A stretch of 64,000 nt of DNA. Origin: BOG-932 sp965276835 (lineage in GTDB: Bacteria > Pseudomonadota > Alphaproteobacteria > BOG-932 > Roseiterribacteraceae). Below the pieces are notes generated by a model. The model worked only from the letters and a program-made list of their open reading frames with translations, did no database searches and had not been told where the DNA came from. The position numbers and the translations under genes are program-made. How positions within the stretch are numbered: the stretch's first letter is position 1; the number at the start of each line of letters is the position of its first letter. The DNA is taken from NCBI GenBank assembly GCA_965276835.1, contig OZ255631.1, positions 310,001 through 374,000 on the forward strand. Reading direction: 5' to 3'. Below, piece after piece: positions 34,217 through 42,521 of the stretch.

Positions 34217-36445
34217 ATGAACCGCAGATATCATGTCGGCACCGCGATCGTGACGTTCGGCGCACTCGGCCTCATTTCGGCCGGCGCCCATGCGCAAACC
34301 GCGCCCGCGCAGGACCAGAACGGCCAGCAGCTCGAAGAAATCGTCGTCACCGCCAAGACCGGTACGACCAAGCTGCAGCAGACGCCGATCGCCATCACCA
34401 GTTTCACCCCGGCCGATCTCGATGCGAAAAAGATCGAGGACGTACGCGGCCTTGTGCAGTACACGCCGGGCCTGCAGATTTCCGACATCAACGGCTACAC
34501 GCAGCTTTATATCCGCGGCGTCGGCTCGAACACGGTCTATATCGGGTCAGACCCGTCGACCACGATCCATCTGGACGGCGTTTATCTGGCGCGGCCATTG
34601 TCGTTCTTCGCCGATTTCCTTGATGCCCAGGTCGACGTGCTGCGCGGGCCTCAAGGCACTCTCTATGGCCGGAACTCGGTCGGCGGCACGATCAACATCA
34701 CCTCGCGCAAACCCAGCGACACCTTCACGGGCGAGGTCGAGGCCAGCGTCGGCGATTACAACGAATACAGCCTGAAGGGCTATGTCAGCGGCCCGATCAC
34801 GGACACGCCGCTGCTGTTCAGCCTGTCCGGCGTGCGGCTGTCGCACGATCCGTATTTCCAGAACGTCTCGACCGCCGGCGATATCGGCAACCAGGATTCC
34901 TATGCGCTGCGCGGCCAGGTCTATCTGCCGATCGGCGACCGGTTCGAGGCCACGTTCCGCGCCGACTATTACAATGCCGATGAATCGATCGGCGGCGATT
35001 CCAAGCTGCTTCAGCCGATCGGCGTGCCGTTGGACGACGGCATCCTGGGCGATTATTCCAAGATCGCGGCCAATGCCTCGAACGCGCTGCGGTTGGAGAA
35101 TTTCGGCTTCGCGCTGGACATGAAATATCAGGTGAACGACGACGTCGCGATCAAGTCGCTGACCGCGTATCGCTCGTTGCTGTCCAGCGAATACACCGAC
35201 TCCGACGCCAGCAGCACGGACACGACGCGCGCGATCTTCGACCTGGGCGAACACCAGCTTAGCCAGGAGGTGAACGTCAATGCCGACCTGGGGCCGCTGA
35301 AACTGATCGTCGGGGCGTTCTACTTCCACGAGAACGACCGCGAGCCGGCCGACGTCATCCTGCCGGGTTTTGGCTTGACCCACTTCCAGCGCCCCACCCT
35401 GCAGGACGACTCCTATGCCTTTTACGGGCAGGGCGATTATCAGTTGACCGACCGGTTGACGGCGACGGTCGGTTTGCGCTGGACGCGGGAGGTCAAGGAT
35501 TACGACATCACCGACTTCTGGACCCTGTCCGGTTCCACCGATCCCAATGTAGGAATACGTGCGCCGAAGGCCGTCGGTATTCCCGGATTCTCAAATCCGT
35601 TTTCCGTCGCCGCGTCGAAAGGCGCACAGGCGCTGACGCCCAAATTCGGACTGAACTATCAGGTGACTGAGAATCTGCTGGCCTATGCCTCGATCACCCG
35701 GGGCTTCAAGAGCGGCGGTTTCGATTTTGGGGGCAGCGGCCCGGTGCAACAGGCGACCGGCTATAACCCGGAATTCCTGTGGTCCTACGAAATCGGCATG
35801 AAATCGCAATGGTTCGAGAACCGGCTGCGGGTCAATCTCGGTGCGTTCTATTACGACTACAGCAACTTGCAGGTCGAACTGTTCACCCCACCGGCCAGCG
35901 CCTTCACGCAGAATGCGGCGTCGGCCGCGGTCAAGGGCCTGGAGGCCGAAATCGATGGCAAGCCGCTGCCCAGCGTCGAACTTCATGCCGCCATCGCCTA
36001 TCTCGATGCGCAGTACGATTCTTATCCGGGCGCCGATGACAAGCTCTACGGGGCTTTCGACGCGTCGGGCAAATATCTCAACGATGCGCCGAAATGGACC
36101 TTCACCCTCGGCGGCACCTACACCTACGACACCGTGTCGATGGGATCGTTCTTCGTCGGGGCCGACTACCATTTCCAGACCACCGAGTTCTTTACGCCAG
36201 TGAACGACGGAGTGAACGGTTTCTCCGGCTATCCAGGCAAGCAGGGTTCATACGGCCTGCTCGACGCCCGCATCGGTTGGACCGACGCGGACGGTTTGTG
36301 GAAGGCGTCAATGATCGGCCGCAACTTGACGGACCGCCAATACGTCACGGCGTCCGCCAACTATGGCGGCCCGATGCTGTCGACGATCGTCGGCCGTCCG
36401 GGCAATCCGCGCACCTTCGTCTTCCAGGTTTCGCGGAAGTTTTAG
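34217..36445 (+). CDS. TonB-dependent outer-membrane receptor
   Basis: 742 residues. After a signal peptide (cleavage near residue 26, AHAQTAP) comes a TonB-box-like LEEIVVTA. The plug domain has IRGVGSNTVYIGSDPSTTIHLDGVYL and VLRGPQGTLYGRNSVGGTINI. A 22-strand barrel ends in FVFQVSRKF with terminal phenylalanine. The family imports siderophores, cobalamin, sugars or aromatic compounds using the TonB-ExbBD proton-motive system. This FecA-like/alphaproteobacterial form is often tied to organic substrate uptake. Start has an AAGGGAA site. Divergent XRE regulator upstream. Confidence 0.92.
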   Translation: MNRRYHVGTAIVTFGALGLISAGAHAQTAPAQDQNGQQLEEIVVTAKTGTTKLQQTPIAITSFTPADLDAKKIEDVRGLVQYTPGLQISDINGYTQLYIRGVGSNTVYIGSDPSTTIHLDGVYLARPLSFFADFLDAQVDVLRGPQGTLYGRNSVGGTINITSRKPSDTFTGEVEASVGDYNEYSLKGYVSGPITDTPLLFSLSGVRLSHDPYFQNVSTAGDIGNQDSYALRGQVYLPIGDRFEATFRADYYNADESIGGDSKLLQPIGVPLDDGILGDYSKIAANASNALRLENFGFALDMKYQVNDDVAIKSLTAYRSLLSSEYTDSDASSTDTTRAIFDLGEHQLSQEVNVNADLGPLKLIVGAFYFHENDREPADVILPGFGLTHFQRPTLQDDSYAFYGQGDYQLTDRLTATVGLRWTREVKDYDITDFWTLSGSTDPNVGIRAPKAVGIPGFSNPFSVAASKGAQALTPKFGLNYQVTENLLAYASITRGFKSGGFDFGGSGPVQQATGYNPEFLWSYEIGMKSQWFENRLRVNLGAFYYDYSNLQVELFTPPASAFTQNAASAAVKGLEAEIDGKPLPSVELHAAIAYLDAQYDSYPGADDKLYGAFDASGKYLNDAPKWTFTLGGTYTYDTVSMGSFFVGADYHFQTTEFFTPVNDGVNGFSGYPGKQGSYGLLDARIGWTDADGLWKASMIGRNLTDRQYVTASANYGGPMLSTIVGRPGNPRTFVFQVSRKF

Positions 36446-36487
36446 GGGTTTGGAGGTCCGGCCGCATCACGAATCGGTCGGGCCGGG

Positions 36488-36988
36488 TTACAGCCCGGGA
36501 AGGCCCGGCGACCGGTCGCGCTCGCGCGCGTGTTTCTCATCCATGATGTGAACGACGGCAAAACCGTCTTGCGCCATGGCTTCGGCGATGAATTGCCGGT
36601 GGCAGTTCCACCACAGGGCCTCGGCGCACATGATCGCGGTCGATTTTCCTAATGTAATTTCTTTAAGACGATCTAGATTGATCGGAAATTCATTGGTTTT
36701 CGTGAATTTAAGATACGCGCTGAAGCTGGTCTCGCCAGGTCCGTCGCCATGTTTGCGCAAACCACCCAGCGACACCATATGTAGATAGTCGATTCCGCCT
36801 TGGCGAAGCGCCTCGGCCAGCGCATCCTGATTGAATTGCGGGTTGTGGCGGGATCGTGGGAACGCACGAACGTCGACGAGCGCTTCGATCCCATGGGCGG
36901 TCAGCATGCCGACAAAAATGTCAATCGGATGGGTGGAGTGACCGATGGTGAAAATCTGTCGTGTCGGCGAGGTCATCTGAAATTTCAT
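36488..36988 (-). CDS. DUF488 domain protein
   Basis: About 166 residues. Conserved pieces are FTIGHSTHPIDIFVGML, ALVDVRAFPRSRHNPQFN, the central YLHMVSLGGLRK, and CAEALWWNCHRQFIAEAM with a conserved Cys/His region. DUF488 proteins are of unknown biochemical role. Start could be ATG 36988 or 36976; neither has a clear ribosome site. It ends 42 bases from the convergent TonB receptor stop. Confidence 0.83.
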   Translation of the reverse strand: MKFQMTSPTRQIFTIGHSTHPIDIFVGMLTAHGIEALVDVRAFPRSRHNPQFNQDALAEALRQGGIDYLHMVSLGGLRKHGDGPGETSFSAYLKFTKTNEFPINLDRLKEITLGKSTAIMCAEALWWNCHRQFIAEAMAQDGFAVVHIMDEKHARERDRSPGLPGL

Positions 36989-37039
36989 GCAAAAATAGGA
37001 TAGACAGGCAAACGAGATATGGTACCGTTCCCTCTTGTA

Positions 37040-37104
37040 ACAACAAGCTGTTGTGGGTGACCCATGAGTTATCCACAACAGTTTCATCCACAGCCTGTGG
37101 ACAC
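37040..37104 (+). promoter_or_regulatory. DnaA-box-like cluster and dyads at the nrdA start
   Basis: TTATCCACA (37069-37077) is a perfect DnaA box. TCATCCACA (37084-37092) and, on the other strand, GTGTCCACA (complement of 37096-37104) are near matches; the first two are spaced 15 bp. Upstream, ACAACA-3-TGTTGT (37040-37054) is a perfect dyad, and TCCACAG-1-CTGTGGA (37087-37101) is another. The cluster overlaps the first codons of nrdA as annotated. E. coli nrdAB is also controlled by DnaA boxes. Confidence 0.5.
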
Positions 37105-38980
37105 TATTGGGGGCCAGCCGATGTTCGATGTCGTACAGCTAGAGAACGGCACGCGTCTTCAGACCGACCCTTCGCGGGACGACCTGTTGACGGATTTTGG
37201 AAAAGCCACGCTGACCGACCGGTATTTGCTGCCCGGTGAAACCTTCCAGGATTTGTTCGCACGCGTCGCCGTGCATTACAGCGACGACAGCGCCCACGCG
37301 CAGCGCCTCTATGACTACATCTCGAAGCTTTGGTTCATGCCGTCGACGCCGATTCTGTCGAACGGCGGTACCAAGCGCGGTCTGCCGATTTCCTGCTTCC
37401 TGAACGAATGCAGCGACAGCCTGGATGGCATCGTCGACCTGTGGAACGAGAATGTCTGGCTGGCGGCGCGCGGCGGCGGCATCGGCTCCTATTGGGGCAA
37501 TCTGCGCTCTATCGGCGAGAAGGTCGGCGGCAACGGCAAGACCAGCGGCATCGTCCCCTTCATCCGCGTGCAGGACAGCCTGACCTTGGCGATCAGCCAG
37601 GGCTCGCTGCGCCGCGGCTCGGCGGCGGTCTATCTGCCGATCAGCCATCCTGAGATCGAGGAATTCATCGAGCTGCGCCGGCCGACCGGCGGCGACCCGA
37701 ACCGCAAGGCGCTGAACCTGCATCACGGCATTTCCATCCCCGATGCGTTCATGCGCGCGGTCGAAGCCGACGAGGAGTGGGCGCTGTGCAGCCCCAAGGA
37801 CGGGGCGGTGATCCGCCGCGTTTCGGCGCGGGGCCTGTGGATCCGCATCCTGACCGCGCGGATCGAGACCGGCGAGCCTTATATGCTGTTCATCGACCAT
37901 GTGAATCGCGCCATCCCGGAGCATCACAAGCTGGCCGGGCTACAGGTCAAGATGTCGAACCTGTGCAGCGAGATCACGCTGCCGACCGGCACCGACCCGC
38001 AGGGCGGCGAACGTACGGCGGTGTGCTGCCTCTCGTCGCTCAACCTGGAAAAATTCCTGGAGTGGCAGGACCATCCGACGATCATCGAGGACGTGATGCG
38101 TTTCCTCGACAACGTACTCAGCGACTTTATCGAGAACGCGCCGGATTCGATGGCGCGCGCCAAATACGCCGCGATGCGCGAACGCTCGGTCGGCCTCGGC
38201 ATCATGGGCCTGCATTCCTTCCTGCAGGGCATGGGCGTGCCGTTCGAAAGCGTGATGGCCAAAGTGTGGAACCGTCGCATGTTCCAGCATATACGGCGCG
38301 GCGCCGACGCCGCCTCGCAGAAGCTGGCGCTGGAGCGCGGCGCCTGCCCGGACGCGGCCGATTACGGCATCATGGAGCGGTTCTCCAACAAGATCGCCAT
38401 CGCGCCGACGGCGTCGATCTCGATCATCTGCGGCGGCACCTCGCCGGGCATCGAACCGCTGCCGACCAACGCCTATACGCACAAGACTTTGTCCGGCTCC
38501 TTCCCGGTGCGCAATCCGCACCTGGAGGCCCTGCTGGCCGAACGCAACCGTAACGACGAGGAGACCTGGTCCTCGATCGTCATGAACGGCGGCTCGGTGC
38601 AGCATCTGGACATACTGAACGAGCACGAAAAGATGGTCTTCAAGACCGCTTTCGAGCTCGACCAACGCTGGGTGATCGAACTGGCGGCCGACCGCACGCC
38701 GTTCATCTGCCAGTCGCAGTCGCTGAACGTGTTCATCCCGGCCAACGTGCATAAGCGCGACCTGCACCAGATCCACTTCCAGGCGTGGAAGAAGGGTGTG
38801 AAGTCGCTCTATTACTGCCGTTCGATGTCGATCCAGCGCGCAGAGGCGGCGGTTGGCGCATCGTCGGCCGAACTGAACACCGAAGTGATCACCAGCGTCG
38901 AGGGATCGCCGCGCCTGCCATTGGCGGCCGGGGAGCAGTCGAACGGCGCGAATTACGAGGAATGCCTGTCGTGCCAGTAA
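37064..38980 (+). CDS. nrdA: Ribonucleoside-diphosphate reductase, alpha subunit (class I)
   Basis: 638 residues. Reduces NDPs to dNDPs with NrdB. Active-site cysteines are in ISCFLNE (near residue 111) and AVCCLSSLNL. The thiyl-radical set N-x-C-x-E is SNLCSEI, the radical-transfer tyrosine pair is SLYYCRS, and the mobile redox tail is EECLSCQ. There is no room for an N-terminal ATP-cone, so overall activity control by dATP through that domain is absent. An ATG at 37121 (codon 20) is an alternative start close to the first conserved residues. It overlaps a small unknown gene preceding nrdB. Confidence 0.94.
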   Translation: MSYPQQFHPQPVDTIGGQPMFDVVQLENGTRLQTDPSRDDLLTDFGKATLTDRYLLPGETFQDLFARVAVHYSDDSAHAQRLYDYISKLWFMPSTPILSNGGTKRGLPISCFLNECSDSLDGIVDLWNENVWLAARGGGIGSYWGNLRSIGEKVGGNGKTSGIVPFIRVQDSLTLAISQGSLRRGSAAVYLPISHPEIEEFIELRRPTGGDPNRKALNLHHGISIPDAFMRAVEADEEWALCSPKDGAVIRRVSARGLWIRILTARIETGEPYMLFIDHVNRAIPEHHKLAGLQVKMSNLCSEITLPTGTDPQGGERTAVCCLSSLNLEKFLEWQDHPTIIEDVMRFLDNVLSDFIENAPDSMARAKYAAMRERSVGLGIMGLHSFLQGMGVPFESVMAKVWNRRMFQHIRRGADAASQKLALERGACPDAADYGIMERFSNKIAIAPTASISIICGGTSPGIEPLPTNAYTHKTLSGSFPVRNPHLEALLAERNRNDEETWSSIVMNGGSVQHLDILNEHEKMVFKTAFELDQRWVIELAADRTPFICQSQSLNVFIPANVHKRDLHQIHFQAWKKGVKSLYYCRSMSIQRAEAAVGASSAELNTEVITSVEGSPRLPLAAGEQSNGANYEECLSCQ

Positions 38981-39348
38981 AGGGCGACAGCACCGTCACC
39001 GGAGGCTTCGCCTTCCGGCTCAGCGGCAAATCCTATCAGGCCGATGCGACCACATGCCTGTACCGGGCGGTCGATGCCGAGGCGATGACGACACGCTTCC
39101 TTCTGCTGACCAAAGATGGGCGCTTCGCCTATCTGGACCGGGTCATCGGCGGCCGGGGCGTCTATGCGGCGGACGAGTGGAGCGGCGACCGGGCCATGCG
39201 CTTTCTGCTGCAGCATGGCGAGGGCGATGTGGTGGACGAATTCCCCGACATCTTCCGCCGCCGCGTAGCAACGCCTGCCGCGGCCAAGGTCAAGAAGGCC
39301 GCCTCCAAGGAACGCCCGGGCGAGCCTTATCTGTTTCCGCTTCATTAG
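38971..39348 (+). CDS. Conserved-looking protein of unknown function between nrdA and nrdB
   Basis: 125 residues from GTG 38971, which has AGGA about nine bases upstream; ATG 38962 would add three residues. The start lies inside the last codons of nrdA, so translation is coupled. The sequence reads like a small beta-rich domain (GFAFRLSGKSYQADATTCLYRAVD, RFLLLTKDGRFAYLDRVIGG), ending in a lysine-rich tail KVKKAASKERPGEP. No family recognised. The position suggests a link to ribonucleotide reductase, perhaps as modulator or cofactor-assembly aid; that is inference. Confidence 0.7.
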   Translation: MPVKGDSTVTGGFAFRLSGKSYQADATTCLYRAVDAEAMTTRFLLLTKDGRFAYLDRVIGGRGVYAADEWSGDRAMRFLLQHGEGDVVDEFPDIFRRRVATPAAAKVKKAASKERPGEPYLFPLH

Positions 39349-39376
39349 TTTCACGCCGTTTTTCGAGGCTTGTCTC

Positions 39377-40339
39377 ATGGCTAATCTCCTCACGCCCAGC
39401 GCTTCCTATAAGCCGTTCAACTATCCCTGGGCCTATGACGCCTGGATGACCCAGCAGCGCATCCACTGGCTGCCGGAAGAGGTGCCGCTGGCCGACGACG
39501 TGAAGGATTGGCGCAACAAGCTGACCGCCGGCGAGCAGAACCTGCTGACCCAGATCTTCCGCTTTTTCACCCAGGCCGATGTCGAGGTGAACAACTGCTA
39601 CATGAAGCATTATTCCCGCGTGTTTCAGCCGACCGAAGTGAAGATGATGCTGGCCGCCTTCTCCAATATCGAGACGGTGCATATCGCGGCCTACAGCCAT
39701 CTGCTCGACACCATCGGCATGCCCGAGGCGGAATACACGGCCTTCCTCCAATACAAGGAGATGAAGGACAAGTACGACTACATGCAGAACTTCAACGTCG
39801 AATCGCGTGAGAATATCGCGCTGACGCTGGCGGTGTTCGGCGCCTTCACCGAAGGGCTGCAACTGTTTGCGTCCTTCGCGATCCTGATGAACTTCCCGCG
39901 CTTCAACAAGATGAAGGGCATGGGCCAGATAGTGTCGTGGAGCGTGCGCGACGAGACCTTGCACACCCAGTCGATCATCAAGCTGTTCCGCGCCTTCGTT
40001 GACGAGAACCGCGATATCTGGACGCCGGAACTGCAGCGCGAAATCTACAAGGCGTGCGAGACGATCGTGACGCACGAAGACGCGTTCATCGACCTGGCGT
40101 TCGAGCAGGGCGGCATCCAGGGCCTCACCGGCGAGGATGTGAAGCAATATATCCGCTGGATCGCCGACCGCCGCCTGTCGCAGCTCAACCTGCAGCCGAT
40201 CTATCGCATCCAGTCCAACCCGCTGCCCTGGATGGACGCCATCCTGAACGGCGTGGAGCACGCCAACTTCTTCGAGAGCCGCGCCACGGAATATTCCAAG
40301 GCCTCGACCGAAGGCAGCTGGGACGAGGCGTTCGAGTAG
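39377..40339 (+). CDS. nrdB: Ribonucleoside-diphosphate reductase, beta subunit (class I)
   Basis: 320 residues. NrdB houses the dimetal-tyrosyl radical. The ligand/radical cluster is NIETVHIAAYSHLL, with E-x-x-H and the tyrosine equivalent to Y122 of E. coli. The second half-site is FTEGLQL and SWSVRDETLHTQ. The C-terminal tail FESRATEYSKASTEGSWDEAFE provides the radical-relay tyrosine and NrdA-binding peptide. No ATP-cone is fused to it either. It is third in the nrdA-unknown-nrdB operon, ending at the 40351-40379 hairpin. Confidence 0.94.
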   Translation: MANLLTPSASYKPFNYPWAYDAWMTQQRIHWLPEEVPLADDVKDWRNKLTAGEQNLLTQIFRFFTQADVEVNNCYMKHYSRVFQPTEVKMMLAAFSNIETVHIAAYSHLLDTIGMPEAEYTAFLQYKEMKDKYDYMQNFNVESRENIALTLAVFGAFTEGLQLFASFAILMNFPRFNKMKGMGQIVSWSVRDETLHTQSIIKLFRAFVDENRDIWTPELQREIYKACETIVTHEDAFIDLAFEQGGIQGLTGEDVKQYIRWIADRRLSQLNLQPIYRIQSNPLPWMDAILNGVEHANFFESRATEYSKASTEGSWDEAFE

Positions 40340-40350
40340 GCGGATTTGTT

Positions 40351-40379
40351 GGGTGGGTTACGCGGACGCTAACCCACCC
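40351..40379. terminator. Hairpin between nrdB and yoeB
   Basis: A perfect 10-bp stem GGGTGGGTTA (40351-40360) pairs with 40370-40379 around a 9-nt loop, between convergent genes. There is no T run. The string is of the kind found as dispersed palindromes in many proteobacteria. Confidence 0.65.
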
Positions 40380-40398
40380 GCGCTTTGATACTGATCCT

Positions 40399-40674
40399 TC
40401 ATCGCTCGCCGTAGTGATAGCGGCATTGCGCGATTTCGATGCGCTTTTCGGCGTCCTTGCCGACAACACGATAAACCAGTCTGTGTTCGCCGCTGATCCT
40501 GCGTGACCACCAACCTTGGAAATCGCCGCGAAGCGGTTCGGGTTTGCCCAGGCCGCCAAAGTGATCGCGACTGATGTCTTTGATCAGCGCGTTGATTTTT
40601 CTTAGGAGATCCAGGTCTTCCGTTTGCCAAAAGACATACTCAGCCCAGCCCTTGGGCGTCCAAGTAACGTGCAC
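40399..40674 (-). CDS. yoeB: Toxin YoeB (RelE-fold mRNA interferase)
   Basis: 91 residues. YoeB cleaves mRNA in the ribosomal A site. The family signature is intact: WTPKGWAEYVFWQTEDLDLLRKINALIKDI, then GLGKPEPLRGDFQGWWSRRISGEHRLVYRV and the C-terminal QCRYHYGER, which includes the catalytic Glu/Arg/His surface and terminal histidine-tyrosine. Start is GTG 40672-40674, two bases after the antitoxin stop, so translation is coupled. The pair lies between nrdB and a dioxygenase gene. Confidence 0.93.
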   Translation of the reverse strand: MHVTWTPKGWAEYVFWQTEDLDLLRKINALIKDISRDHFGGLGKPEPLRGDFQGWWSRRISGEHRLVYRVVGKDAEKRIEIAQCRYHYGER

Positions 40675-40676
40675 CT

Positions 40677-40952
40677 CTAAGCAGCGGACTGATTGTCAGC
40701 AGGCTCGTAGAGTTCATGTTCCTGCAGCATGCCGGCATTTGCTTCGGCGATCGACTCCAGGAGCCGCTTCGCGTTCGCCGGACTGCGGAGAAGGTGGAAC
40801 GTCTCCTCCATACCGCGGAACTCCTCCAGAGAAATCATCACGACCGGTTGTGCATTCTGGCGGGTGATGATCACATGCGATGCGGAATCGCAGACCTCGT
40901 CCATCACCTTGGCAAGGTTTTCGCGCAACGCTGTCGAGGTAATTACGTCCAT
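40677..40952 (-). CDS. yefM: Antitoxin YefM (Phd/YefM family)
   Basis: 91 residues. The N-terminal DNA-binding and dimer domain is MDVITSTALRENLAKVMDEVC with VIITRQNAQPVVMISLEEFRGMEET; the C-terminal acidic helix (LESIAEANAGMLQEHEL) neutralises YoeB. I use ATG 40952 because E. coli-type YefM starts at this point and GGAAG lies upstream; a TTG at 40973 would add seven residues. The TGTACA operator lies 26-43 bp ahead, matching autorepression by the YefM-YoeB complex. Confidence 0.92.
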   Translation of the reverse strand: MDVITSTALRENLAKVMDEVCDSASHVIITRQNAQPVVMISLEEFRGMEETFHLLRSPANAKRLLESIAEANAGMLQEHELYEPADNQSAA

Positions 40953-40977
40953 AGGCTTCCGAGCTTTCGACAATATC

Positions 40978-40995
40978 TGTACAGAAATATGTACA
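40978..40995 (-). promoter_or_regulatory. YefM-YoeB operator: paired TGTACA motifs
   Basis: Two TGTACA hexamers (40978-40983 and 40990-40995) lie 12 bp apart centre to centre, just upstream of yefM. E. coli yefM-yoeB is repressed through a long and a short palindrome with the same TGTACA core and the same spacing, so this is the conserved operator. Confidence 0.85.
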
Positions 40996-41029
40996 GATTC
41001 CCCGCCAGTTTCAAGCGGCGCTGTGTTGA

Positions 41030-42097
41030 CTACCCCTCCGGCGGGGCCAGCGGTGAGCGGTTGCCGACCCAGCGCCAGTCGCGCGGCGCTTTCTTTTTAT
41101 CCTTCAGCCGGTCGGTCAGTGCCCAGTACAGCCTGAGCGCATGGCCCTTAATGAAGGGCAGGCCGACGAGGTCGCCGCCGGTCCAGGGCAGGAACGGGTT
41201 GCTGCGGCTATAGGCCCAGATCGACAGGCGCATGGTTTTCCCCGCGGACGTGCCACGGGCATGAAAGCCGCTAGTGTCGGCGACGACCAGCGTGTTGGCG
41301 GCCACGGGCAACGATACCGGGGCACCGTAGCCCAGCCGTTTGATCTCCGCCTCCGAGATGCGGAACGACCCCTCGGCGGTGAGCTTATCCTTGCCCTGGT
41401 TCGCAGTGATGGAGGTTCGCCGTTCCCAGGCGAGCCGCCGCCGGTTGGCGATGTGCGAGCCCGGCACATAGGTGAAGGGCGTCGAATCCGCCTTCACGTC
41501 GTCCAGGAACAGCCAGGACTTCACCGTCGGATGGAACGTGTCGGAGTGATAGAACGACTGGATATCCGGCTCGGCATCGGGCCGGTGCTTGCTGAACACG
41601 GTCTGCACATAAAGATGTGGCACACGCCGGAACGATCCGACATAGGCCAGCAACCCGCGATAGGGCTTGCCCTCCAGCACGGACCGGGTCGCCGGCAATT
41701 TGGGCAGCAGCCTGCCATCCAGCGGGATCAGCCGGGTCAGCGTATCGCCGATGATCGCCTCGCGCGCCGGGACGTTCAGGTTCAGCACTTCATCCTGCAG
41801 CGCCTTGAAGGTTTCCGGGTCCAGGAAATTCGGCTTGATGATGAAGCCGTCGCGGGCGAAGGCTTCCCGGTCGGCCGTGCTCACCAGCCCTTCCAATTGC
41901 CGGCGGCGATGGGTGCCCAACGGCCGCGCCAATTCCCGGCGCAAGATGTGAAGACCCCGCCGGTTGAGCCTGGGGCTGCCGATCACCGGGTTGTCGCGAA
42001 ACGACTTCGCCGAGCTGGCGACTGCCAGGACATAGGCCGGCATCATCAGCCACCGCCGCCAGGCCTTGCGGTTGCCCGCTGTCGAACTTCCTTGCAC
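41030..42097 (-). CDS. Phytanoyl-CoA dioxygenase-family (Fe/2-oxoglutarate) enzyme
   Basis: Up to 355 residues. The Fe(II) facial triad is visible as H-x-D in SFYHSDTFHP and a distal histidine in DTSGFHARGT, with the following arginine positioned for 2-oxoglutarate. SWLFLDDVKADSTPFTYVPGSH is the typical strand-turn between them. PhyH-family members hydroxylate lipids, amino acids or natural products; the substrate is unknown. The start is uncertain: GTG 42097 gives the full length, but ATG 42046 (WLMMPAYV) would also keep the core. Confidence 0.78.
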   Translation of the reverse strand: MQGSSTAGNRKAWRRWLMMPAYVLAVASSAKSFRDNPVIGSPRLNRRGLHILRRELARPLGTHRRRQLEGLVSTADREAFARDGFIIKPNFLDPETFKALQDEVLNLNVPAREAIIGDTLTRLIPLDGRLLPKLPATRSVLEGKPYRGLLAYVGSFRRVPHLYVQTVFSKHRPDAEPDIQSFYHSDTFHPTVKSWLFLDDVKADSTPFTYVPGSHIANRRRLAWERRTSITANQGKDKLTAEGSFRISEAEIKRLGYGAPVSLPVAANTLVVADTSGFHARGTSAGKTMRLSIWAYSRSNPFLPWTGGDLVGLPFIKGHALRLYWALTDRLKDKKKAPRDWRWVGNRSPLAPPEG

Positions 42098-42271
42098 TCA
42101 CTCACCTTGTGCGTTCACGGCCGGGCCGGGCGATCTGGCGACGACACGGTCTTTTTATTGCCCGGCGCGGCGCGATTCAAGCCACGCCCTTGCTACGGCG
42201 CGGTGGGCGCCCACCACCTCTAGTTTGAATCGCTATAATTTGGGTTCACAAAACATTCACCTACAAAACAC

Positions 42272-42300
42272 CTGACAGGCCGCTGCATATGGTATATAAC
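42272..42300 (+). promoter_or_regulatory. Sigma-70-type promoter ahead of phoH leader
   Basis: CTGACA (42272-42277), a 17-bp spacer and TATAAC (42295-42300) form a near-consensus promoter. Predicted start is near 42307. The nearest following coding start is phoH at 42522. Confidence 0.65.
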
Positions 42301-42306
42301 GGGCTG

Positions 42307-42466
42307 ACTATTAGCTTCCGTAGACAAGAGGACGCGGTTATTCGCCTCGATGTCATTACACCCGGTGCCGCAGCACACGCACCCAGAATAACTCCGCTCC
42401 CGCCGGGCGCCGCATCCTTTTTGTACTCCGCAGTTTCTGTCACCCCGCTTTGTCGCGGGGTTTTTT
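42307..42466 (+). ncRNA. Candidate leader RNA or small RNA upstream of phoH
   Basis: About 160 nt lie between a near-consensus promoter and an intrinsic terminator with a six-T tract, with no convincing ORF. GTTATTC (42337-42343) can pair with GAATAAC (42386-42392), closing a 42-nt region that holds a smaller GTGC/GCAC stem. I compared it by eye with tmRNA, RNase P, SRP RNA and 6S RNA and saw no match. It is either a free-standing sRNA or an attenuator for phoH. The whole gap 42098-42521 contains no protein gene. Confidence 0.5.
42443..42466 (+). terminator. Intrinsic terminator in the phoH leader
   Basis: CCCCGC (42443-42448) pairs with GCGGGG (42455-42460), followed by TTTTTT (42461-42466). 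It lies 56 bp before the phoH start. Confidence 0.85.
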
Positions 42467-42469
42467 GTG

Positions 42470-42496
42470 CCCGACTGCAAACCGCAGTCGGGTTTT
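42470..42496 (+). terminator. Second hairpin in the phoH leader
   Basis: A perfect 9-bp stem (42470-42478 with 42484-42492) is followed by TTTT. It directly follows the first terminator and ends 25 bp before the phoH start. It could be a backup terminator or one arm of an attenuation switch. Confidence 0.65.
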
Positions 42497-42521
42497 CCAC
42501 CAGCATGAAAGGGTTCCAGCA

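Noticed and set aside
37096..37110. NrdR box at nrdA
   Set aside because: ACACTATT resembles one half only; no second half or tandem partner at the usual spacing.
42307..42466. 6S RNA, tmRNA or SRP RNA identity for the phoH leader
   Set aside because: No closing 5'/3' stem of 6S type, no SRP domain IV sequence, no tmRNA tag or tRNA-like ends.
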